Source: UBA11524 sp964464815 (GTDB lineage Bacteria > Bacillota > Clostridia > Christensenellales > Aristaeellaceae). Taken from it: 57,895 nucleotides of DNA. Numbering within the stretch: the first letter of the stretch is position 1; each line of letters opens with the position of its first letter. Of this stretch, positions 26,107 through 34,577 are shown one piece after another. The notes under the pieces are model-generated. The model was given only the letters and a program-made list of their open reading frames with translations, was not told the DNA's origin and did no database searches. Made by a program: the position numbers and the translations under genes. The DNA is taken from contig CAYXHF010000010.1 in NCBI GenBank assembly GCA_964464815.1, positions 1 through 57,895 on the forward strand, given 5' to 3'.

Positions 26107-26436
26107 ATGCAGGAGCAGGTGGAGAGAATCCGCGTGATGGAAAACCACATGCGTGAGGTAGAAAAGGCACAGGACAGCCTTGAAAAGGCGCTGAATCAGT
26201 ATATCCAGGCGAAGGAAAGCCTGAAGGCGGCGGCTGCGCAGTATGGAGAGACGCAGGACGGCATCGAGGTGCTGAAGGCGTACCTTCAAAGCCCGGAATG
26301 GCTGGCCGATTACGATGCAGAGCGCGCAGGCAAGCTGCCCAAGGACATGCCACGCGGCGTGCTGTCGCAGGACGGCATTGACACGCTGCTCTGGCGCAAT
26401 CAGCAGCTGCGCGAACGGTTGAGCGAATCCGTCTGA
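26107..26436 (+). CDS. DUF4298 family protein
   Basis: The protein has 109 residues. The first 60 are heptad-rich and should form a coiled coil. The second half carries the family pattern LKAYLQSPEWLADYDAE, then GKLPKDMPRGVLSQDG. The function is unknown. ATG 26107 has GGAGG upstream. It is a monocistronic unit with a strong promoter and terminator. Confidence 0.8.
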   Translation: MQEQVERIRVMENHMREVEKAQDSLEKALNQYIQAKESLKAAAAQYGETQDGIEVLKAYLQSPEWLADYDAERAGKLPKDMPRGVLSQDGIDTLLWRNQQLRERLSESV

Positions 26437-26456
26437 TGCGATGATACACCTTGACA

Positions 26457-26514
26457 ACAAACAGGCCGAGGAGCATGCACGAGAGAAGATGCATGCCCTT
26501 CGGCCTTGTTTTTG
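26457..26514 (+). terminator. Terminator after the DUF4298 gene
   Basis: ACAAACAGGCCGA pairs with TCGGCCTTGTTTTT, with inner pairing GCATGCA/TGCATGC. Confidence 0.85.
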
Positions 26515-26642
26515 TCGCAAATGACGGAAATGATGAGATTTATGGACGAAGAAACGCCATTTGCGACAAACGAGATTTGTTGAAAACTTACAAAGTTGCA
26601 AAATGACGAAAAATAGGGCTTTTCTTTTGGCAAAAATCATGA

Positions 26643-26757
26643 TATAATCAATTCAACATCAAACGAGAGTGACCGGAAACCAAACCCGGAATTACCCGGG
26701 AGTTATTTGGTAGCCGGGAGCAAAAAATCATCAACATATTGATCGGAGGAGAGTACC
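26643..26757 (+). promoter_or_regulatory. Extended -10 promoter and structured leader of the EF-G paralogue
   Basis: TGATATAAT (26641-26649) is an extended -10 without a good -35. The leader of about 100 bases contains nested inverted repeats: CCAAA...TTTGG outside and CCCGG-aattac-CCGGG inside, before the GGAGGA ribosome binding site. No known riboswitch is recognised. The structure may be regulatory. Confidence 0.5.
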
Positions 26758-28845
26758 ATGGCAGACTATATCACGACAAATATCCGTAACATCGCCCTCA
26801 TAGGACATGGCAGCGAGGGCAAGACCACGCTGACAGAGGCCATGCTCTACGCTGCCGGATTAGTGGATCGTCAGGGACGTGTGGAAGACGGCACGACCAT
26901 GACGGACTTTGACCCCGAAGAAAACCGCCGCAAGTGCTCCATCAGCGCCGCGACCGCCCCTGTGGACTGGAACGGCAAGATTATCAACGTGGTGGACGTG
27001 CCTGGCTATTTTGACTTTGTGGGCGAAATGATCGGCCCTCTGCGCGTGGTGGAGACGGCTGTGATTGTGATTGACGCGGTGAACGGCCTGTCCGTCGGCG
27101 CGGAAAAGGCATGGGATTATGCGGGCGAACATGGTCTGGGCAGAATGTTTATTATCAACCAGATGGACCGCGACCATGCGGACTATGACAAGATTGCGGC
27201 GCAGCTGCGCGCCAAGTACGGCAACTGCGTTGTGCCGATTCTGCTGCCGCTGGGCAAGGGCCCGTCCTTCCGTGGCGTGGTGAACGTGCTGGATCGTAAG
27301 GCATACGAGGGCGCGTTCAAGAAGAGCGTGGAAGTGCCCATGCCTGATGACATGAAGCCGCAGCTGATGGAATGCTACTCCTACCTGATTGAACAGGCGG
27401 CCGCCGCAGACGAAGAGCTGATGGACAAGTACTTCGAGACGGGCGAATTGACGTTTGAAGAAATCAAGTCCGGTTTCCGCAAGGGCATGAAGGATGGCTC
27501 GATTGTGCCTGTTGTCGCGGTGTCGGCTGGCACGGGCGTTGGTATTGCCCGCATGCTCGACCTGATGGCCAAGTACTTCCCGTCGCCGGCGCATAATGGC
27601 CTGTACTGGGAAGGCACGATTCCTGCCACGGGTGAAAAGGTCACTCGTATTTGTAAGGACGACCAGCCCTTCTCCGCATTCGTGTACAAGACCATTGCTG
27701 ACCCGTTTGTGGGCAAATTGTCCCTGTTCCGTATCTTCTCCGGTATGCTCAGTGGCCAGACGACGCTGTACAATCCCGGCAAGGACAAGACGGAAAAGTG
27801 CGGCGGCATCTACATCCTGCGCGGCAAAAAGCAGGTTGTCAAGGAATCGCTACATGCTGGCGACATTGGCGCCATGGCGAAGCTGCAATACACCTCGACC
27901 GGCGATACCCTGTGTGATCCGGCCAACCCGGTCATTTATCCGCCGATTGAATATCCCAAGCCCTGCATCTCGAAGGCTGTCTATGCCGCCAAGCAGGGTG
28001 AAGAGGATAAGGTCTTCTCCGGCTTGCAGCGCCTGATGGAGGAAGATCCGTCCATCACGATTACCAAGGATCCCGAGACGCTCGAAACGCTGATTTCCGG
28101 CCAGGGCGAAATGCATCTGGACGTTATGCGCAGCAAGCTGGCCACCAAGTTTGGCGCGAACTGCGTGCTGAAGGACCCCAAGATTCCGTATCGCGAGACG
28201 ATTCGCAAGAGCGTGAAGGTACAGGGTCGCCACAAGAAGCAGACCGGCGGTCATGGCCAGTTTGGTGATGTGTGGATTGAGTTCAGCCCTGTGCTGGATG
28301 GCTCGACCGACATTGTGTTTGAAGATGCGGTTGTTGGTGGCGTCGTGCCGCGCAACTTCATTCCCTCGGTGGAAAAGGGACTGCGCGAATGCATGGTGCA
28401 TGGCGTGCTGGCTGGCTATCCGATGGTCAGCGTGAAGGCGAAGCTCTACGACGGCAGCTATCACCCGGTGGACTCCTCCGAGATGGCGTTCAAGACGGCG
28501 GCCCGTATCGCCTACAAGAAGGGCTGTGCCGATGCAAGTCCGGTGCTGCTTGAGCCGATTATGCATGTGGAAGTAATCGTGCCGGATGAGTACATGGGCG
28601 ATGTCATGGGCGACATGAACAAGCGCCGTGGCCGCATCATCGGCATGGAGCAGTGTGAAGGCGGTCAGAAGATTATCGCCGAAGCGCCGATGTCCGAAAT
28701 GTTCAAGTACGCCACCGACCTGCGCTCGATGACGCAGGCATGGGGTCGCTTCACCATGGCGTTTGAGCGCTATGAGGAAGTGCCCGCCGATGTGGCGAAG
28801 AAGGTAATTGCAAGCGCCGATAAGGTGGAGGATGACGACGAGTAA
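26758..28845 (+). CDS. EF-G-like translational GTPase (paralogue)
   Basis: A 695-residue GTPase with all EF-G domains: G domain (P-loop GHGSEGKTT at 16-24, DVPGYFDF), the insert, domain II (LSLFRIFSGMLSGQTTLYNPG), domain III, domain IV (QTGGHGQFGDVWIEF) and domain V. The P-loop differs from canonical EF-G (AHIDAGKTT), and the guanine-specificity motif reads NQMD instead of NKMD. These mark an accessory EF-G lineage (FusA2-type) rather than the main factor. It is not in a str operon. GGAGGA lies 8 bases before the ATG. It is a single gene with its own promoter and terminator. Confidence 0.88.
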   Translation: MADYITTNIRNIALIGHGSEGKTTLTEAMLYAAGLVDRQGRVEDGTTMTDFDPEENRRKCSISAATAPVDWNGKIINVVDVPGYFDFVGEMIGPLRVVETAVIVIDAVNGLSVGAEKAWDYAGEHGLGRMFIINQMDRDHADYDKIAAQLRAKYGNCVVPILLPLGKGPSFRGVVNVLDRKAYEGAFKKSVEVPMPDDMKPQLMECYSYLIEQAAAADEELMDKYFETGELTFEEIKSGFRKGMKDGSIVPVVAVSAGTGVGIARMLDLMAKYFPSPAHNGLYWEGTIPATGEKVTRICKDDQPFSAFVYKTIADPFVGKLSLFRIFSGMLSGQTTLYNPGKDKTEKCGGIYILRGKKQVVKESLHAGDIGAMAKLQYTSTGDTLCDPANPVIYPPIEYPKPCISKAVYAAKQGEEDKVFSGLQRLMEEDPSITITKDPETLETLISGQGEMHLDVMRSKLATKFGANCVLKDPKIPYRETIRKSVKVQGRHKKQTGGHGQFGDVWIEFSPVLDGSTDIVFEDAVVGGVVPRNFIPSVEKGLRECMVHGVLAGYPMVSVKAKLYDGSYHPVDSSEMAFKTAARIAYKKGCADASPVLLEPIMHVEVIVPDEYMGDVMGDMNKRRGRIIGMEQCEGGQKIIAEAPMSEMFKYATDLRSMTQAWGRFTMAFERYEEVPADVAKKVIASADKVEDDDE

Positions 28846-28863
28846 GAGTCGGGTATAAATTCA

Positions 28864-28906
28864 ACAGGGCTGTTGCAGTGAAAAGACTGCGACAGCCCTG
28901 CTTTTG
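28864..28906 (+). terminator. Terminator of the EF-G paralogue
   Basis: CAGGGCTGT-t-GCAG pairs with CTGC-g-ACAGCCCTG, followed by CTTTT. Confidence 0.85.
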
Positions 28907-28994
28907 TGCAACGGAAGAGAAATCACGAAACTGCAAACAGAAAATAAATAGTCGTAAAAAAATTACGGCATCAATAAAAATGAGAGAAAAATAA

Positions 28995-29023
28995 TTGCAT
29001 GTTGTAACAACTTGTGGTATACT
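28995..29023 (+). promoter_or_regulatory. Promoter of the ATPase/TOPRIM cassette with internal palindrome
   Basis: TTGCAT, 17 bases, TATACT. The spacer starts with GTTGT-A-ACAAC (29001-29011), a perfect inverted repeat in the usual place of an operator that blocks polymerase. Confidence 0.8.
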
Positions 29024-29060
29024 ATGCTTGCAAGAAGAAGCTATGCAGGAGGATGCAACG

Positions 29061-30233
29061 ATGCTGACAAAAATCACGCTCGACCATTTTAAGTCGTTCA
29101 AAAACAAAACCACCATTGATTTGACGAAGACGAATTATACCATCCTTCCGCAGAATGTGGCCGACAATGGTGTGCTGAAGGGCTGCATCTTTGTTGGCGC
29201 GAATGCATCTGGCAAGTCCACAATTATTCTGGCTGTGAAATTGCTGCTGGATTTCCTTTTTTCTGAAAGGAATTTTCATTCTGGGATTTTTTTATGCATG
29301 TTTGGTGGCAGTACCTGCTACTCACTGTCCTATGAATTCTTGATTGAAGGACAGACGGTGCAATATGCCTTTGAAGTAGATGTCCAGAAAAACATGATTT
29401 CCGAAAAGCTCTATCTGGATGGCAAGCTGATGATGGTGCGAATGGGCCTGTCCGCAAAATCGTATATTGCCCAGGCGAGTGGCATTAATTATGACGAAAC
29501 AGACGTTGGGCGAGAAACACTGTTCCTGCGGACACTGTATTTTAACACGAAGTTTGCCTCCAATCCCACGCTGGGTGCGTGGATGGACTATCTGAAAAAT
29601 TCTGTCTATATCAATTTGTTTGCGCAGCAAATCGCATCGTTTGGGAAAAACGATGTGTCACTTGTGCGCTATTTGGATAACGGAGGCTGTGATGCCATCA
29701 ATCACTTCTTCGACGAATACAATTTCGGCCAACGGGTCGAATATGAGCATAGCAGCATGGGTGGCAATGTCCGTCTTGTTGCGGGTGAGGACGATGGGGA
29801 AAAGAGTGTGTTCTTCAAGCGAAAAGGAATTGACGTGCCCGTTCCATTTGTGGAGGAGTCGCTTGGAAATCAGAATCTCCTGCGGCTGCTGCCCTCGTTT
29901 CTGAGCGTAATTCAAAATGGCGGAATGCTGCTGATTGATGAATTCTCAAGCGGATTCCATAATGACCTGGAAAGCCTGATGGTCAGATACTTCATGGAGA
30001 AGGCGCAGCATGCGCAGCTGCTGTTTGTTTCCCATTCGACCAATCTGCTGAGTAATTCCATTCTGCGCCCCGATCAGGAGTACTCGGTGGAATTCCAGAA
30101 TGAAAACGGCAGCACGGTCAAACGCTTTTCGTCGGAACAGCCGCGTTCGGCACAAAACATAGAGAAAATGTACGTTAGTGGCGTCTTTGGTGGCCTTCCT
30201 GAATACAAAGAGGTAGACGATGAAGTTGAATAA
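29061..30233 (+). CDS. AAA/ABC-type ATPase (RloA/AbiLi-like), candidate phage defence
   Basis: The protein has 390 residues. It opens ITLDHFKSFKNKTTIDLTK, typical of SMC/OLD-like ATPases. Walker A is GANASGKST (46-54); a signature-like ESLGNQNLLRLLP lies near 275; Walker B is MLLIDEFSSGFHNDL with Asp293-Glu294, followed by LLFVSHSTNLL. It has no nuclease domain of its own; the partner gene, overlapping by 14 bases, supplies a TOPRIM-like motif. This arrangement resembles RloA-RloB and AbiLi-AbiLii. Base composition is visibly more AT-rich than in the neighbours, in line with horizontal gain. AGGAGG lies 8 bases before ATG 29061. Confidence 0.75.
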   Translation: MLTKITLDHFKSFKNKTTIDLTKTNYTILPQNVADNGVLKGCIFVGANASGKSTIILAVKLLLDFLFSERNFHSGIFLCMFGGSTCYSLSYEFLIEGQTVQYAFEVDVQKNMISEKLYLDGKLMMVRMGLSAKSYIAQASGINYDETDVGRETLFLRTLYFNTKFASNPTLGAWMDYLKNSVYINLFAQQIASFGKNDVSLVRYLDNGGCDAINHFFDEYNFGQRVEYEHSSMGGNVRLVAGEDDGEKSVFFKRKGIDVPVPFVEESLGNQNLLRLLPSFLSVIQNGGMLLIDEFSSGFHNDLESLMVRYFMEKAQHAQLLFVSHSTNLLSNSILRPDQEYSVEFQNENGSTVKRFSSEQPRSAQNIEKMYVSGVFGGLPEYKEVDDEVE

Positions 30234-30984
30234 AGAAAAGCGAATCGGTCGCGTGCTTTTTATCGTCGAGGGAAGCCAGACGGAATTTTCAATCCTCAAA
30301 CAAATTTTCTGCAAGCTGTTAGGATATAGCTATATCGAGAAACGAAGGAACAAACCGAGGTACTTTACCAGCATGAGCGACCGTTTTTCGCAGGTTGCGG
30401 TAATCAATACGAGGGAGAGCAACATTCGCGATATCAGCGAAAATGACAGCTATCTGGATGATGTGTTTGATGTGCTGCGTGAAACGTACCACTTTCCGGT
30501 GGATCAGTCGGCGATTTATTATCTGTTTGACCGCGACCCAAAGTCTAATACGGATGTTGCGCTTATTGAAAAGTACATTTTGTCGCTGGCCAATCCCTAT
30601 GATAATGACGATTACAAGGCAGGACAATTGCTGCTGAGCTATCCGAGTATCGAGAGCTACATGGTTTCAAGCTTTCGGGAAAATGCACACCACATTCGCT
30701 TTTCGCTGGGCAGTGAGGTGAAAACGTTCATTGGCAAAAATACGGACATTCAGATTGGCAAGTTTTCAGAGAAAACGGTGCTGAGAGCGGCGGAAGAATT
30801 CCTGCGCTATCTGGCCGATGAGCGGGTGTGTTTTACGCTGGACAATTTTTCTGATGCCAGCCATGCGATTTTTAGAAAGCAGGAGATGGAGTATTTGTCT
30901 GGGAAAGGCTTTCGTCTGCTTTCCATGCTGACGCTTGCCTTCCTGCAAATGGGAATCATAGAAATGGATGAACCGGCGCGATAA
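30220..30984 (+). CDS. TOPRIM-like RloB/AbiLii-type protein, candidate effector
   Basis: The protein has 254 residues. VLFIVEGSQTEFSIL supplies the conserved glutamate (Glu17), YYLFDRDPKSNTD supplies the D-x-D pair (Asp104, Asp106), and YPSIESYMVSSF corresponds to the P-x-x-E-x-aromatic block of RloB proteins. These are the metal-binding positions of TOPRIM nucleases such as OLD. Inference: the ATPase upstream senses or loads, and this protein cleaves nucleic acid. Its start lies inside the ATPase gene (14-base overlap), so synthesis is coupled. No other defence gene is next to it. Confidence 0.7.
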   Translation: MKLNKEKRIGRVLFIVEGSQTEFSILKQIFCKLLGYSYIEKRRNKPRYFTSMSDRFSQVAVINTRESNIRDISENDSYLDDVFDVLRETYHFPVDQSAIYYLFDRDPKSNTDVALIEKYILSLANPYDNDDYKAGQLLLSYPSIESYMVSSFRENAHHIRFSLGSEVKTFIGKNTDIQIGKFSEKTVLRAAEEFLRYLADERVCFTLDNFSDASHAIFRKQEMEYLSGKGFRLLSMLTLAFLQMGIIEMDEPAR

Positions 30985-30990
30985 ACTTAC

Positions 30991-31024
30991 AAGGTCGTTG
31001 CATGGAACAGTGCAACGGCCTTTT
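30991..31024 (+). terminator. Terminator of the ATPase/TOPRIM cassette
   Basis: AAGGtCGTTGCA pairs with TGCAACGgCCTT, followed by TTCT, 6 bases after the stop codon. Confidence 0.75.
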
Positions 31025-31079
31025 CTGTACGGAAACAATTTTTGTAAGGAATCGCTGAATGATTCAAAGCTTCCCCATC

Positions 31080-31112
31080 AAAAAAGCAGCTCCGCTTGCG
31101 GTAGGAGCTGCT
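31080..31112 (-). terminator. Terminator of the orphan response regulator
   Basis: AGCAGCTCC pairs with GGAGCTGCT. On the minus strand it is followed by TTTTTTGATG. A second hairpin (CCGGAAGG.../...CCTTCCGG, 31133-31165) lies between it and the gene. Confidence 0.75.
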
Positions 31113-31236
31113 GCGCCCGGCTGGCACGAAAGGCCGGAAGGGTGGAAAGGGAAAGCACCTTCCGGCGTGGAAAATGCATGTCCTCCTGTCGGCCGAGATG
31201 TGCAGGTGGCCTTGGGAAGACAGGCGGTTGATGTCA

Positions 31237-31911
31237 TTATACCATTTTGAGCTTGTAGCCCGTCTTGTAGACGGTCTCGATGCAGGATTTGCCCAGCTTG
31301 CGGCGCAGGCGCTGGATGTGGACATCGACCGTGCGTGTTTCGCCCATGTCCAGATAGCCCCATGCGGTGCGCAGCAGCGTCTCGCGGGATACGGGCATGC
31401 CTGGCGATTGCAGCAGCGCCTCCAGGAGGGAAAACTCCTGCGCGGTCAGTACCAGCTCTTCGCCAGCTAGGAAGGCACGATGGCTCATCAAATCCAACCG
31501 CAATGAGCCGGCCCGCAGCGTCATGCGGGAGAGTGCCAGCACGTTGTCCACCGCCGTCAGCAGGGCGCGCGTGGTAAAGGGATGCACCAGCACGTCACAG
31601 GGCAGGTCGAACAGCGTGCGCAGATGCGCGACGTTGGCCGCTTCGCCTGTCACAAACAGCACCGGCCAGTCGTTTTCGGCGGCGCGGGTGAGCAGCACGA
31701 CAGATTCGCTCCACGGCAGACGGGCGTTGAGAATCGTGAGCATATGCGTGTGCTCCTGATAAAAGGGGAGCGCATCGCGAATGGAATTGGCACAGATGCA
31801 GTGATAGCCCGCTTGCACCAGCGTTGTGCCAAGCTGCTGGCGTCTGGTATCATCGGGTTCAACCACCATCACGCGCTGTGGCGACATGGTGGCGCTGGAC
31901 GGATTTCCCAT
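31237..31911 (-). CDS. Orphan response regulator with degenerate receiver
   Basis: The protein has 224 residues with an OmpR-type winged-helix C-terminus (LTAQEFSLLEALLQSPG, VDVHIQRLRRKLG, VYKTGYKL). The receiver-like N-terminus has lost the phosphorylation machinery: the acceptor position is Asn62 (LTILNARLPW) and the invariant lysine is His110 (VLVHPF). It is therefore probably not controlled by a kinase, and none is adjacent. ATG 31911 is preferred because GAGGTGA lies upstream; longer starts would add a tail outside the domain. It may sense something else, or act through dimerisation alone. Confidence 0.8.
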   Translation of the reverse strand: MGNPSSATMSPQRVMVVEPDDTRRQQLGTTLVQAGYHCICANSIRDALPFYQEHTHMLTILNARLPWSESVVLLTRAAENDWPVLFVTGEAANVAHLRTLFDLPCDVLVHPFTTRALLTAVDNVLALSRMTLRAGSLRLDLMSHRAFLAGEELVLTAQEFSLLEALLQSPGMPVSRETLLRTAWGYLDMGETRTVDVHIQRLRRKLGKSCIETVYKTGYKLKMV

Positions 31912-32038
31912 CGGGAGAATCACCTCGCTCTTGCTTCGTATCGTCGGCGGTGCTGTCACTGCATGACCGCCTTCACTATATAAGACGATTCGGAAGCGCA
32001 TTTTGTTGCATCTTTGCAAAATTTTTTTACAAATAGTC

Positions 32039-32079
32039 GAAAAAAGGGACATGTCTGCTTTTTACAGACATGTCCCTTT
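32039..32079 (-). terminator. Terminator of the large secreted protein gene
   Basis: AAAGGGACATGTCTG and CAGACATGTCCCTTT form a perfect stem with a TTTTTT tail on the minus strand. Confidence 0.85.
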
Positions 32080-32094
32080 GGCAACTGTGTGGAA

Positions 32095-34452
32095 TCAGGA
32101 ATTTTCCAGCGTAATCATCTGCACGATGCGCGTCAGTTCACGCACAAACTGTTCCGCGTTGATGTTACCACCCAGGAAACGGATCAGCAGTGTGCTGATT
32201 TCGGTGTTGTCGTCGCTGAAGGCGGTGGCATCCATGATGCGGAAGTGTTCCATCTGGCTGTGATAGGCCAGAATGTTTTCGGTGGTGTAGAGCCACGGCG
32301 ACAGGTTTTCGATTTCCTGCTGGAAGAACTCGATGGTCTCCTCGAAATCGCGCTTGTCGCTTTCATCGGCCTTGGCCATTGCCTCTTGCAGCTGCGCGAG
32401 GTACGCCGCATAGTTCTGCTTCGTTTCCTCGTAGGTCTCGTCCTCGATGTTGTCGGTGTAGACGGGCGAGTAACGGGACTTATCGTAGTCATCACGATTG
32501 TTCATGACGTAGGTCAGCAGCTTCTGCGCGGCATCGGCGTTCTTGCTGGCGCGGTTGACGGACAACACCTGCAAATTGCCAACCACATAACCGGTCTTGC
32601 CCTTGGTCAGGCTGGGGAAGAGCGGCAAGATGTTATCGCTGTCATCGCCATAGGAATAGGAGCTGGTAATGTCCAGGCTGTAATAGTCGTTGAACAGGCT
32701 GGTCTTGCGCTCGTAGGAAGAGCCGTAGCTGCTGCCGCCGATGAAGTAGAAGGCATCGGTGGTCGTGCTCTGCTCCTCACTCCAACGCGCTTCGTATTCC
32801 TGCAGGCGCGGACGCATTTCTTCCAGCTTCTTCAGGCTGGCAACAAAGTCATCGTCGGTGAAGGTCAGCATGCGGCCTTCGGCTTCGCAGGCGTTAATCT
32901 GGGCAAACAGGAGGTAGGAGAATAGCTGGTAATCCAGCGAATAGGGATAGTCCATCAGCTGGAATTCCGGATAATCCTCTTCGTAGGAAGAAATCCAATC
33001 GTCAATCAGCGTCAGCAGCTCCAGATAGGTGGTCGGAACATCCTCTGCGGAGAGGCCGACCGCTTCCAGCACGCTGGTGTTAATCGCCCAGCTCGAGGCG
33101 CTGAGGGCAACCGGCACGCCGTACAGGTGACCATCCAGCAGTACCTTGTCGGTAACGGCCGGGAACATCTCCTGCGTAGCCTGCATCAGGTCGCCGGATG
33201 CGGACAAATCGGCAATGTAGCCCTTGTCGCGCAGGGAATTGAAGGCAACAGAAGGCAGGTTGAAGCTGTAGATGTCCAGCGCGTCGTCACTCTGCATGTG
33301 CTGGGTATATTCCGGTGCGCTCATGGCCGAAGTGGATGCGTAGACGATACCGACCTCCGGATGCTCCTTGGCGTACTGGCGAATCAAATCGCTCGTGGTG
33401 CCCCAGGATATGCTGTCATCCACACGCAGCACGGTTGCGGGCAGCGGCGCGGTGATGTCCACTGTCGTTAAGCCCGAGGAGTAGTTGTAGGTGTAATAGG
33501 TGTTGCCAAACAGCTGGCCGGGCATGTTATCATACACATAGGACGGCGGCAGGTAGGCAATGGTTTCCAGCGTGTCATACGGCGCGGTGATGCGTAGGAC
33601 GTGAGAGCCATCGTTGAAGATGAGCGCGTCCTTGGTGAGGGCAAAGCCGGAATAGGTGCAATTCGGGTCAAGCTCGCACAGCGTCTGGGTCAAGCCGGTC
33701 TGACGATCCACCTCGACAAGGGCGACCATCGGCTCCTGCTCATCGACATAGCGGCGAGAATAGTAGCCCAGCAGGTTTTCGCTGTCCAGCGGTACGATGC
33801 TGGTCAGGTAGTCTTCCGTGACACGGCGGACGCTGCCATCGGCGTAGTTCAGCTCATACAGCGTGTTCAAGCCGTAGATGGAGGACAGGGAGGTGTAAAT
33901 CAGCACATACGCATGGTCACTGGTGGCATACAGGGATTCAAAGGACACATAAATGTCGGCAACGGACAGCTGACTTGCCTCCGCATCGGGCACGGAGGAG
34001 AGAATCGGTAAATCGAAGCGTCCCAGACGCGTGACCTCACCCGTGCTCAGGTCCGCACGCATGCGCAGCAGCGAACCGTTGGAGTAGGGCAAAAGCACTT
34101 CCAGCGCCGTGCCATCCTCCGTGGCGGTCAGCAGGGCGTCGGCATCGCTGTAATAGAAGCCGAAGGCGGCCTCATCGGTTTCGTATTCCAGCATCAAATC
34201 GCCAAAGGACTGCATCGGAACGGCAATGCGCCAGTTCTCGCCGTCATATTCGCAGATGGTCGGGCCGTAGGTGATGGTGTAGAGCTTGTCATTGACAACG
34301 GCCATGCTGCCGACCTGATACAGGTCAAAGATGTCGCCAATGCGGGAGCCTTCGGGCAGATCGTCTGTACCCACGACGGTTTCAGCCAGCGTGGTCGGCA
34401 GAAGCATGGATAGCATCAGCAGCAGACAGAGCAGCCGGGATAGCTTCTTCAT
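32095..34452 (-). CDS. Large secreted protein: propeller-like N-half and solute-binding C-half
   Basis: The protein has 785 residues. The signal peptide runs to about TTLAE (24) without a lipobox. Residues 25-370 contain repeated short strands (YTITYGPTICEYDGENWRI, LYELNYADGSVRRVTEDY, VALVEVDRQTGLTQTL) that look like beta-propeller blades. Residues 375-785 look like a family 1 solute-binding protein (VGIVYASTSAMSAPEY, LDGHLYGVPVALSASSWAINT, GKTGYVVGNLQVLSVNRAS). No transporter genes are nearby. A surface binding or sensing role is inferred. ATG 34452 has GGAGG 8 bases upstream; it is monocistronic with a terminator. Confidence 0.65.
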   Translation of the reverse strand: MKKLSRLLCLLLMLSMLLPTTLAETVVGTDDLPEGSRIGDIFDLYQVGSMAVVNDKLYTITYGPTICEYDGENWRIAVPMQSFGDLMLEYETDEAAFGFYYSDADALLTATEDGTALEVLLPYSNGSLLRMRADLSTGEVTRLGRFDLPILSSVPDAEASQLSVADIYVSFESLYATSDHAYVLIYTSLSSIYGLNTLYELNYADGSVRRVTEDYLTSIVPLDSENLLGYYSRRYVDEQEPMVALVEVDRQTGLTQTLCELDPNCTYSGFALTKDALIFNDGSHVLRITAPYDTLETIAYLPPSYVYDNMPGQLFGNTYYTYNYSSGLTTVDITAPLPATVLRVDDSISWGTTSDLIRQYAKEHPEVGIVYASTSAMSAPEYTQHMQSDDALDIYSFNLPSVAFNSLRDKGYIADLSASGDLMQATQEMFPAVTDKVLLDGHLYGVPVALSASSWAINTSVLEAVGLSAEDVPTTYLELLTLIDDWISSYEEDYPEFQLMDYPYSLDYQLFSYLLFAQINACEAEGRMLTFTDDDFVASLKKLEEMRPRLQEYEARWSEEQSTTTDAFYFIGGSSYGSSYERKTSLFNDYYSLDITSSYSYGDDSDNILPLFPSLTKGKTGYVVGNLQVLSVNRASKNADAAQKLLTYVMNNRDDYDKSRYSPVYTDNIEDETYEETKQNYAAYLAQLQEAMAKADESDKRDFEETIEFFQQEIENLSPWLYTTENILAYHSQMEHFRIMDATAFSDDNTEISTLLIRFLGGNINAEQFVRELTRIVQMITLENS

Positions 34453-34577
34453 GAAAAAACCTCCATTCTGTTTGTGGTGAAATGGATGCCTGTCGTCCCG
34501 CAAACGGAAGGACAGGCACAATCCTCCATCAATATAACGAAAGAAACCGGGATTTTGTTCCAAAATGAAAAATTTGT

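Noticed and set aside
26660..26757. Known riboswitch class in the EF-G paralogue leader
   Set aside because: The nested hairpins do not match any aptamer core that I can recall; kept only as a structured leader.
29061..30984. Retron, toxin-antitoxin or restriction-modification identity for the AT-rich cassette
   Set aside because: No reverse transcriptase, methylase or small antitoxin-like frame is present; the motifs fit ATPase plus TOPRIM only.
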